A DNA stretch of 64,000 nucleotides from Triglochin maritima (Eukaryota; Streptophyta; Magnoliopsida; Alismatales; Juncaginaceae), in assembly GCA_963682175.1 (NCBI GenBank), contig OY821790.1, forward strand, positions 2,244,501 to 2,308,500. The letters are read 5' to 3'. Position numbers and translations under genes: made by a program. The notes under the pieces were generated by a model. That model was not told the DNA's origin and made no database searches. It saw only the letters and a program-made list of their open reading frames with translations. Shown here one piece after another: positions 54,708 through 64,000 of this stretch. Every line of letters starts with the position of its first letter. Position 1 is the first letter of the stretch.

Positions 54708-56208
54708 TTTGGGTTCAATTTTCTAATGATTTGAAACTATAAACAAATTTAGTTTACCATCTAGGGTTTGAACAATTCGATTTTCCTGTTTTTCGGTCTT
54801 TGAATGTTTTGTTGGAATAATTCTTTGTAATAATTCGTTTTGAATGTTTTAAGTGATTTAAAACATGCCATGTAATTATTAGAATTATGATTTAGACATA
54901 ACTCTAACTTGCAATAATTTTGTTTTAAGTATAAACGATTGTTTTGTAAGAGAATCAACAAAACCGAAAAACTGCGGTTCGTCTTTCCTTTTAGGAAATT
55001 GGATGGACAGCGGTTCAAAATTGTTTTTGAACTTATGAATGGATGAAAAACGTTTTTAATGGATTTCAGAATGTTTTTCAAAGAATTGTTTGGGATTCTA
55101 GATGATTGATAAACTAGGTTGTATAGTTTATAGCAATATTGCGTGCATGGATGCTCGAGTTGTCGTTGCAGGAATTGTGAGTTTATATGTTCCAAACCAG
55201 CAACTATGAATTTATGTAATTATTATTATACAGGGGCTTATCTATATGTAAAAGCCAAATTCTCTCTTTCTATCTTTAGATAATTGCATTGCATTTGAGA
55301 GGTTTTACATAGGACTTGCACTAGTCGGTTTTTTATCGAATGTGAGGATCATGTTTATTTTCTGTAAAATCTACATCTCCGTTGCAAGAGGAAGTCACCG
55401 TTGTAGCGCATCGATCGAGGATCGAGGATCGAAGATCAGGGATCGAGGATCGAAGGGAACATATAAACTCACACGATGTGGATTGTGTGAATGGTTTAAT
55501 TTCTGTTTTATAATCTTGCTATGCATGTGATGAATGTGTTGAATGTTAGGATGTGTATGAATGATAATATGCATGATAACCTAAAATTCCAAATCACGTG
55601 TTAATATATGAAATTGTCCAACAAAATTAAGAGTAATTTTCCTTCTTATTTCATCCACTAGTAGCCATCGATCGGGGGATACTCTGCTCGCCCTTAGCGG
55701 GAGATAGCTCCCTCCATCTTTGGGAATAGTGGGAGATATATAGGTTGTCTTTTGTTGTGCCATGATTAGATGTATGAGTTGTGTTTCACCCTAGTGAACC
55801 CCAAGTATGTTTAGTTGTGAATACAATAGATAAACGTATCTCGTATCAAATGAAAATAAGTTTTCTTAACATTACCTAGAGCCCTCGCTCGGTTTTGGGA
55901 AAAAGTTTTTCTTACGAGGATAGGTCATATTCCCTCATAATTAAAACGACAATAATCACAAGAGTTTGAAGATGCTAATATTGCTAAAATTCAAAAAGGT
56001 TGTGATTAGAAAGATTTTTTCTTACCTTGATATTGTGATGTATTCGATAGCCCTTAGCAAGTCTATATTGCAATTGATAGGATCTTGGATTGCTGCAATT
56101 ATAGGCAAAATTTTATTTGCAGTATTTACATTTATATACGATATATATGTATGTGTTTTAAAACATAAAATTGGCATTAAAATCTTGTATGATTTATTTT
56201 GTAGAAAA
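54708..56208 (+). other. Element K leader with possible intron
   Basis: 1.5 kb with no established gene. A donor-like AG|GTATGA in the LTR end (54528-54535) and an acceptor-like GATTTATTTTGTAG (56191-56204) just before the gag ATG at 56209 suggest an intron of about 1.68 kb. It has short repeats of GATCGAGGATCGAAGATC at 55420-55455. Confidence 0.5.
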
Positions 56209-57399
56209 ATGTTGAACATCCAACCTATCGTACGATCCATGATAGAAAAATACCCTTTAGCAAATGATGGCTCAAACTTCATTAGTTGGCAACTCAAACT
56301 CAACATCGTGTTAAAGTTTGAGAAATTGTCTCACATTTTGGAAGGTCCAATCCCAAAATGGAATGAGAAATTAACCGATGAAGAGAAAGAGGCTAAAGCC
56401 AAGTGGGAAGACCAAGAGAACCAAGTTCACGGTCTCATGCTAGCATCCATGGGTGACTCGCTTCAAGCGAAATACTTGGATTCAAAACCCAAGAAGACCA
56501 TGGAGGCTCTGTCTAAGATGTTCATGGATAGTGCCCGAAAGGAGCGCTATAAGACCACCATTGCACTCACAAGGTTCCATATGGCGGAGGGAACATCGGT
56601 ATCCATGCATTTTCTCACGATGCAAGGGTACCTTGAGAAGTTGGCAAAGCTCTCTTCACCAATGCCCGAGGACATTGCTGAAGATATGATTCTTGGCTCT
56701 CTAGACCCGTCCTTTAAGGACTTTGTGATGCACTATCACGTGCGTGAAAAAGGGGTGAGTCTTGAGGAGCTGCACAACGCTCTCAAAACTGCTGAAGTTG
56801 ACATAGGCAAGGGTAGGGACAAGCATGTTCTTGCCGTCCATGGGAGGAGCGAAAAGATTGGTAAAGGAAAGGGCAAATCTACCAAAAGTGGTTCAATCAA
56901 GAGCAAGGGAGTAGGAGATGCTCGTGCGAGTGCCTCAATGGGGAAATCTTTGAAATCTCCAACTCCCAATACGGAGTGCTTTCACTACGGTGAAAAAGGA
57001 CACATCCGGCCAAATTGCCCCAAGTACAAGGAAGACCTTGACAACGGAGTGATTGAACGAAGGCGCCCCAAAAAGGCCAAAGGTATATTTGTTATTGAAA
57101 TAAATTTAGCCACCTCTGTCCAGGATTGGGTAATTGATACCGGATCTTGTGCTCACATAGTTTCTAATGTGCAGCTACTCATGGATAGGAAGGAACTCGT
57201 AAAGAACGAGGTAGAATTGAAGGTCGGAAATGGTGCGAACGTTTCTGCGGTTGCACAAGGTTCTGTGGTGCTTCAATTATGTAGTGGTTTAAATTTATGT
57301 CTAAAGAATGTTTATTATGTGCCTTCGATTAGCAAGAACATTATTTATGTATCATGTTTAGATATGGATGATTTTAATATAAATATTTCAAATTCTTGA
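56209..57399 (+). pseudogene. Gag and protease of element K
   Basis: I start at ATG 56209 (MLNIQPIVRSMIEKYPLAND), the counterpart of H 43044; the open frame extends upstream to 55966 within the leader. Gag region to about 56900 (KFEKLSHILEGPIP, LMLASMGDSLQAKYLDSKP, MAEGTSVSMHFLTMQGYLEKL). The zinc knuckle (56977-57018) reads CFHYGEKGHIRPNC: the second Cys is Tyr, so metal binding is probably lost. Protease has VIDTGSCAHIVS at about 57130-57165. A TGA at 57397-57399 separates this from integrase where H has a Tyr codon. Confidence 0.88.
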
Positions 57400-58572
57400 T
57401 TGTCTATATCGAAGAATGGTGTTTTCTATGCAAATGCATTCATAAGGAATGGTCTCTATTTTCTTGAATTGAATAATAAACAAATCTTTAATATCAATAA
57501 CAAAACACTTAAGACCACTCACGAGAATGATACTCTCTTGTGGCACTATCGTCTTGGTCACATAAATGAAAAGCGAATCAAGAAATTGCAAGAAGCTAAC
57601 CTTCTTGGTCTACTTGATTTTAAATCATTGGAGACGTGCCAACCATGTTTAATGGGAAAAATGACCAAAAAACCTTTCAAGAAGAAAGGTCCAAGGACGA
57701 GTGGCTTGTTGGATTTGATACATACCGATGTATGTGGTCCAATGAGTACTAGTGCACGAGATGGTTTCAGGTACTTCATTACGTTCACGGATGATTATAG
57801 TCGTTATGGCTATGTTTATCTAATGAGAAACAAAAGTGAATCCTTTGACAAGTTCAAAGAATTCAAGAATGAAGTAGAGAACCAACTCGACAAGAAAATC
57901 AAGTCTCTACGAACGGATCGTGGAGGTGAGTACTTAAGTGCCAAATTTGACTCATACGTAAAGGAGTTTGGTATTGTACCTCAACTCACCCCTCCCGGTA
58001 CACCTCAGTGGAATGGGGTATCCGAAAGGAGGAATAGGACATTGCTCGACATGGTTCGGTCAATGACGAGTCATGCGGAATTACGTCTTTACTTTTGGAG
58101 TTATGCACTACAAACTGCGGCTTACACACTAAATAATGTTCCATCCAAATCCGTAGAGAAAACGCCTTATGAGCTATGGAGTGGTAACACACCTAAGCTC
58201 AATTTTCTCAAGATTTGGGGTTGTGATGCTTACGTCAAGAAATTGATGTCGACCAAACTTCAACCAAACTTGGTTAAGTGCTTCTTTATAGGTTATCCTC
58301 GTGAGACAAGAGGATACTACTTTTGGCATATCACCTCCAATCGAGTGATTGTAGAGAGGGATGCCACATTTCTGGAAAAGGAATTTCTGGAAAGAGTAAA
58401 AAGTAGTGGGAGTAGGGTTGTGCTTGAGGAAACTCAAGACACCCTACAAGATCATGACTTAAATGATGACATTCAAGATAATGAAGGCCCAACCGAGGTT
58501 CCTTTGGTTAGTGGGAGCATGAGTGAGAGACCCTCGCAAGAAATTGTGAGAATCTCAAACATCCCCACCTAG
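57400..58572 (+). pseudogene. Integrase of element K
   Basis: gag_pre-integrase HHCC zinc region (HYRLGHINEKRIKKL, then ETCQPCLMG), rve core with catalytic residues in DLIHTDVCGPMS, SLRTDRGGEYLSAKF and GVSERRNRTLLDM, all present. The C-terminal part (KKLMSTKLQPNLVKCFFIGY, GYYFWHITSNR) runs to a frameshift near 58550. The core itself is uninterrupted apart from the stop at its start. Confidence 0.9.
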
Positions 58573-60313
58573 TGTACGTTCAAGAGCTGAACGTGAACCA
58601 ACTCCTCAAGAAATTGTGGAAGAAATTCGAGAGACACGAGAAGAACCAAAAGAACTAAGAAGGTCAACGAGGGAAACGAAGAAACCCGACTTGTATCTGG
58701 GACTTCATGAAATCATGGTACTAGATACCAATGATCCCTTGACCTTCCAAGAAGCAATGGAAAGGGAAGACTCTAAACTATGGCTTAAAGCCATGGAATC
58801 CGAAATAGAATCCATGTATGATAACCAAGTATGGAGCTTGGTTGACCTTCCTCAAGGGAAAAAGGCCATTCATAATAAATGGGTGTTTTAAGAGGAAGAT
58901 GGACATGGATGGGAACTTGACAACCTACAAAGCGAGGCTTGTAGTGAAGGGTTTCACTCAAGTTCAAGGAATTGACTATGATAAAACTTTTTCACTGGTT
59001 GCCATGTTCAAGTCTATTCAGATTATGCTCGCTATTGCTGCATTTCATGATTATGAAATATGGCAAATGGATGTCAAAATTGCGTTCCTTAATGGAAACT
59101 TAGAAGAGGATGTGTACATGATACAGCCAAAGGTTTTAAAGATCCAAGGAATAGCGAGAAGGTATGCAAGCTTCAAAGATCCATTTATGGATTGAAGCAA
59201 GCATCAAGGAGTTGGAACAAACGCTTTGACGAGGAGGTGAAGAAGCTTCACTTCATTCAAAGCAAGGAAGAACCTTGTATATACAAGAAGGTTAGTGGGA
59301 GCCATGTAGTATTCCTAATCTTATATGTCGATGACATATTGCTCATGGGCAATCATATTCCTTTGCTTGAGCAAACGAGAAGTTCATTGAAATCTGCATT
59401 TTTAATGAAAGATCTGGGTGAGGCTCAATACATCTTGGGAATCAAGATATATCGAGATAGATCCCGTAGACTCATTGGCCTCAGTCAACGTGCATACAAT
59501 GACAAGGTCTTGGAAAGGTTCAAGATGAACAACTCCAAAAAGGGCAGTGTGCCAATGAGTATGGGTGTGCAACTCAAGAAGTCTCAACGTGCGCAATCAC
59601 GTAAGGACTTAGAGTACATGGAGGATGTCCCTTATGCTTCGGCAATTGGGTCAATCATGTACGCGATGACTTGCACAAGACCCGACGTCTCGTATGCTCT
59701 AAGCGTGACAAGTCATCACCAATCCAACGCAGGTCCTGAGCATTGGACTGCGGTCAAGAATATCCTGAAGTACCTTAACCAGACTAAAGATAAGATTCTT
59801 GTTTATGGAGGACAAAGAGAATGGATAGCCGAGGGTTACTCGGATGCGAGTTTCATGAGTGATCCAGATGATAGAAGGTCGCAATCAGGATATGTCTTTC
59901 TTCTGAATGGTGGAGCTGTGAGTTGGCGTAGTTGGAAGCAAAGCACTACGACCGACTCAACCACTACTTCCGAAGGAATGGCTGTCGCTGAAGCGAGCAA
60001 GGAAGGAGTGTGGATTAAGAAGTTCCTTGAAGAGCTTGGAGTAGTTCCCTCGAGCGAGGGACCCATTGAGTTATTTTGCGACAATAGTGCATCTATCTCG
60101 CAAATCAAGGATCCTAGATCACACCACAAAGTAAAGTACATGGATCGTAAGTACTTCGTGACACGTGACCTCATCGACGAAGGCAAAATAAATCTTTTAT
60201 GGGTGGACACCAACAGCAACACAGCTGATCCATTCACAAAACCCTTTATCCCAAGCCAAGGGCGAAATGCATTTCGAGTCCATGGGATTGAGGAACCATG
60301 TAGATTGGCTTGA
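58573..60313 (+). pseudogene. RT and RNase H of element K
   Basis: Pieces in three frames: 58616-58891 (DSKLWLKAMESEIESMYDNQ), frameshift by one extra T near 58888, 58895-59195 (RT with IMLAIAAFHDYEIWQMDVKI), frameshift near 59135-59160, and 59192-60313 (KQASRSWNKRFDEEVKKLHF, LYVDDILLMGNHIPLLEQ with an intact YVDD, AQYILGIKIYRDRSRRLIG, then RNase H with STTTSEGMAVAEASKEGVWI, FCDNSASISQI and HHKVKYMDRKYFVTRDLI). It ends at a stop in 60311-60313. RNase H is intact. Confidence 0.88.
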
Positions 60314-60392
60314 TGATTGATATGTAATGGGGTTTACCCTAGTTATTATTGTTTTATACATTGAGAATGTATGTGAGAGAAAACTTTAATAG

Positions 60393-60404
60393 CAAGTGGG
60401 AGAT
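60393..60404 (+). promoter_or_regulatory. Polypurine tract of element K
   Basis: CAAGTGGGAGAT before the LTR start TGAAGGG at 60405. Confidence 0.75.
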
Positions 60405-62540
60405 TGAAGGGAATGTGTTCTGAAAGTTTTACTTTTAAATGTCAATTATTATGAATTGAATGAGAAATCGTTTTGTTCCTTGTTTATGTTATTCGTCTTT
60501 TAGAAGTGTTAAGGAAGAGGCTCTTGGTCCTTAACCGTAGAGCTCTAAAAGATATTGGTTTACATAAAACAAAAGATATTCGCAATCATGGTAATAAACA
60601 TGGGACATCTATTACCGAGTTAAGATTGTCGTGTTGGTCATAGATCATTATAGCTCTACAAGTGAGTGACAACACGGGTACACAAAAAAGAAAAATATTA
60701 CTTTTGTATACTGAATAGACCTAATAAGTAAAACATTATAGAATTGTGTTTTCTGTGTCATTAATGTTTTACTGTGTCCTTGGTTCTTTGATATGAGACT
60801 TATATCAGATCACTTAAGGAATGCTTTATTAGGCTAGTGTCTTGAGCTATCGATAAGAGTAGTGTAAAGACATTGGTTGGTTAAGTATGACTTTTGTTGG
60901 AGAAGATAGTTAGTCAAAAGATTATGATTGCCCCTCTTAATTGAGTGATGATATTAGTGGGCCCCTTGATAAAGCAAAGTTATAATGTGCACAATGTGAT
61001 TTGAGTTAAGTCACATATTTATAACTAGCTTAAAGAGATCAAGAAATGAATACTAATACAAAGATGACACAATACTACTTTGTGTGTATTCTTAATATCA
61101 TGAGGCAAGGGACGGACACAAGTGGTGCACTCCATCACTAAATGGATCGGGTTTTGGTTCGAGTGGAATTAAGACATCTAACTAATTGGGAGCTACAATG
61201 GGTAGCTAGATACCGCTTATAGCTTATGATATTAAGTTCTTAATATCACTACCAACTTAGGCTAGATCCTCCCATAGGTCACACCGCAAAAACCGGAAAA
61301 CAAGAAGCTTGATTTTTGGTTCATAAGATGTGTCGGGTTTCTTATAGAAAATATGACACGTGTGGTGAACAAGTAAATCAATTGTGTTGTGATATATAAC
61401 ATAATTAGAATCATGATAAATTCATATGAGATGCATGTATTATAGGGTGCAATAATTTATTATTGCATAGGATAATATATTGCATAAGTTGTGAATTTGC
61501 TAAAACCCCCTAAAGTTCAAATTTTGTTGGAAATAAATCCAAAATTTGAAAAGGCAAAATCGGGTAGAAGTTTGGTAATCCGTTATGGTTCGGTCGACCG
61601 AAGGATCTGTGGATCGGTCAACCGAACGTGGAACGGATGGTCAAGTTGTTTGACCGAACTTGACCAAAGTGCCTGGAACTCTAGATCGGTGTACCGAACC
61701 AGAAACGGTCGACCGAACAATGTCCAATTCCGATATTTTCGGTTAACCGAATAGCACTCGGTCAAAGAAGAAGGGTTCGACCGAACGGTTAAGGAGAATT
61801 TTTCTCCTTAAGAATCGGTCTTCCGTCTAAGACACGGTTAACCAAACGTGATATATTCGGTTGACCGAGTATGTCTCGGTAAACCGAATCCCGATCGATT
61901 TTCTGTCTTTGATAATTAAGAGATTAATTTGATCAATGGTTGGATTAGCTCCAAACTTGGTCAAACGTTTTGTGGGTGCATATAATGCATTTTGGAATTA
62001 TTTTGTGAGAGAAAATGTCAAGAGAACATGGCTTAAGAATAGCCATGATTGAGAGTAAGATTGGAACCTATAAATAGGTCCTTATTCTCATTAATTGAGA
62101 CACATGTTTTGCTAATTCTTTTCTCTCCTAATTCACCACAAAAAGCCACGAAAATTATCTTAAATTTCTAAGTCTTTGGAAGGAGAAATCTCAGAGATTA
62201 AGGAAGGGGTTTGTAGGTAGATTCTAAGCTAGTTTAGATATTGATTGGCTAGCTTCTTTCTCTCCAACCTTGTTTAGGGTTTCGGTGAACACTCGGAGGT
62301 ATCCGGCGCAACGGGAAGCGACGATCGTCTTCCTCAACGTCTCTGGATCATCAAGAAGTTTTAGAGAACTTCTAGGTATGAATTTCGGAGTCCCTTGTGT
62401 TTGTTTTAATAAGTTTTTGAAACTAGTTATTGAAACAAACCGATGCATGCATGAAACAAATCATAGAAAAATTGAAATTGATCCTTATTGTGCATAACAT
62501 TTCGAAAATATATATGTGCAATTGAACTAGAAATCCTACA
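60405..62540 (+). repeat. Element K 3' LTR
   Basis: TGAAGGGAATGTG to AAATCCTACA; same length as the 5' LTR with few differences. TATA at 62069-62077; palindromes 61588-61905. Confidence 0.92.
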
Positions 62541-63966
62541 TTTCGGACCCATGCAACCTGGGGTGGCTCAGACTAACACCCTGTATGGTTGGGATAATCT
62601 TAATTGTGTGACTGAGCAATCTTAATATAGGGGTGATATGAGAGAGGCACCGACTGCTAGATCTCCATCTAGTTATGTCAGATCATATGTTGGTCATCAA
62701 ACTGAGACATTACAACAAACTTTGGCCTCTTTCATGCGTGCGGTAGACGACATGAGTGCACCGTTGGCTCCAGTAGCCGTGTCGTGTGACTGTTGTGGGT
62801 TGAGTGGTCATGTTATCGGGGAATGTCCTTATGTTCCCCCAGAGACTGAGTATGAGCATACATTTTCCCAAAATGCTCAATATGACCATTACGCATCCGC
62901 GTACAACCTGAGAGGGATGGATTCGTGGGGGAGACAATTCTTATTCAAATTCTTATACATCATTTTCACCCTAGTATCCTCTTCCTGAATACCCAGAATT
63001 CTACCAACACCCCACTTCAAATCATTGGACTCATTCTCAGCCCATCAACACCCAACACCAAAATTTCCCAAGCTCTGACTTGGACCTCATAGTTGACCAC
63101 ATACCTGATTCCTTAAAACAAACTTTCTTTACATTCATGGAAACCACTCAACAGTCCATACAAAATATGGCACTACAAGTGAGTCAAATGACGCAGCAAT
63201 TACGTGAACGTGAGGAGAGTAACTTTTCTTGTCAACATGAGGATTCATCTTTTGATATCGAACCGCCACCACCACATCCACAAATTCAAAGCACAATCTT
63301 TCAAAGTCAAACTCCTAGTCAGTCTGAGGGACTTGGGGTTTCAATTCACGATCACTTGGTGGAGGATTCGATTCTAATTGAGAAAAACATGGACCAATTT
63401 CATTATGAGTCGGCACAGGATTGTGCCTTATCTTTTTGTCTCGTGGCCCTTGAGCCACATGATCTTCATGTTGTGCCTCTTAAGGACTCACCTCTAGTGG
63501 AGCAAGAGCTCCCTAGTACCCTCAATTTCAAACAACCTGATGAGAGTTTGCCTCTCACTATTGTTCCTGATCATCTTGGAAATGATGGAACATCAAACAA
63601 CTACATTGCTAATGAGGGTATTAGGAGTTCCTTGGAGGATACCTTGGGTAAGAGACCCACTTTATGTTCGCCTGGTGAGTCGGACATGCCTAACGAGGTT
63701 CTTGACCTCATTCCGACCCACCAGTCTGTTGGTTGGAGGGTTTGGATTGACGATCATAACTTCAGTACCGCAATGGGAGAAACTCTTCTTTCGTTGCCCC
63801 TTATTTCCCAAACTCTTGAGAGTTTCAAGCTCTTTCAGTTTGATCCTTTTGATGAGACGCCTTTGCGTCTAATTCATGAATCTCTCCTTTGCTCTTGTGC
63901 TCTTTGTAAGGGGGGCCCAAACATGAGTATTCTGGCCCCGCGTGGTGTCATGTTCCCTTTCCAAGC
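62541..63966 (+). pseudogene. Gag-like ORF of J, remainder, with GWRV module
   Basis: It continues GPMQPGVAQTNTLYGWDN..., with a TAA at about 62623 where E and F have a Ser codon. The zinc knuckle (CDCCGLSGHVIGEC) is intact at about 62787-62828. A frameshift near 62930 (GGGGGAGAC versus GGGGAGAC in E) breaks the reading before the YPPPEYPEFYQHP-like stretch. The C-terminal module is recognisable in another frame (PTHQSVGWRVWIDDHNFS, about 63715-63765). The last shared bases are CCCTTTCCAAG at 63966. Confidence 0.8.
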
Positions 63967-64000
63967 AATATGTGATGTGATTATGTGTGATGTATTAGGT
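63967..64000 (+). repeat. LTR fragment joined to J ORF end
   Basis: CAATATGTGATGTGATTATG... resembles the middle of the Athila-type LTR (AAATATGTGATATAATCATG at about 17185). The last codons of the ORF and the whole 3' region are skipped. Continues beyond the window. Confidence 0.5.

Larger units (their letters stand above)
52559..62540 (+). mobile_element. Element K: Ty1/copia element, nearly intact
   Basis: 9982 bp. LTRs 52559-54694 and 60405-62540 (both 2136 bp), PBS 54696-54707, leader, gag, protease, integrase, RT, RNase H, PPT 60393-60404. Target duplication TTTCA (52554-52558) and TTTCG (62541-62545), one mismatch. All domains present; lesions are one nonsense codon and about three small frameshifts. 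Lineage by eye Tork/Angela-like; not tested. Confidence 0.9.
50880..64000 (+). mobile_element. Element J: Athila-type gag-only element, 5' truncated and split by K
   Basis: LTR 3' part (50880-51462), PBS (51468-51485), leader, ORF start (52492), copia K inserted at 52559, ORF remainder (62541-63966), then LTR-like sequence to the window end. The missing 3' non-coding region and LTR start point to an internal deletion at 63966. It is the most diverged of the gag-only copies here. Confidence 0.8.

Noticed and set aside
54761..55195. 144-codon - strand frame in the K leader
   Set aside because: Low-complexity Asn/Lys/Leu content in an AT-rich leader, no counterpart in H.

Overview
The window is plant nuclear DNA made almost entirely of nested, decayed transposable elements. 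I see no convincing host gene and no tRNA, rRNA or CRISPR locus. The evidence for a plant, probably a eudicot, is: Ty1/copia elements primed by the initiator-Met tRNA (TGGTATCAGAGC), Athila/Tat-type Ty3/gypsy elements with the tRNA-Asp-type site TGGCGCCGTTGCCGGGGA, a CACTA transposon with TNP2, DUF4218 and DUF4216 modules, and an ORF of the plant-only 'putative plant transposon protein' family. The sequence looks like gene-poor heterochromatin.

Layout, left to right. (1) 1-3479: element A, a Sirevirus-like copia remnant (+) with LTR end, PBS, broken gag, multiple polypurine tracts and a truncated 3' LTR; pol is deleted. (2) 3480-9923: element B, a Sirevirus-like copia remnant (-) with 3' LTR, an extra ORF behind pol, RNase H and RT; its 5' half is lost. 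(3) 9924-11918: element D, an Athila-type LTR, PBS and leader (+). (4) 11919-32398: element C (-), a gag-protease element whose body is split by element E (16328-30736, +, target duplication ATTGT), which is itself split by element F (19310-26597, +, target duplication CGCAT). (5) 32399-39817: a broken CACTA transposon (-) with a truncated Athila-type LTR (G) inside it. (6) 39818-49417: copia element H (+), heavily mutated. (7) 49418-50562: CACTA-like subterminal repeats; 50563-50879: copia LTR scrap I. (8) 50880-64000: Athila-type element J (+), split by copia element K (52559-62540, two 2136-bp LTRs, target duplication TTTCA/TTTCG).

The relative order of insertion can be read from the nesting: C into D, E into C, F into E, and K into J. 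F has the more similar LTR pair and E the more diverged one, as the nesting predicts.

The most interesting signals are not the coding regions. First, every Athila-type LTR with a U3 carries the plant snRNA-gene upstream sequence element (GTCCCACATCG or a near match) exactly 32 bp before a TATAAATAG box. Second, C, E, F and J form a family that encodes only Gag (C adds protease) joined to a conserved C-terminal P-x-GWRV module, with no RT or integrase. C, E and F also share a conserved 1.6-kb 3' non-coding region with a hairpin whose stem is fixed and whose loop varies, and with a duplicated polypurine tract. Third, clusters of the palindrome CGGTCGACCG occur in LTRs of two unrelated copia lineages. 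Fourth, H and K carry what looks like a leader intron that would remove the primer-binding site from the spliced mRNA.

All motif matching was done by eye; no alignment or database search was run.
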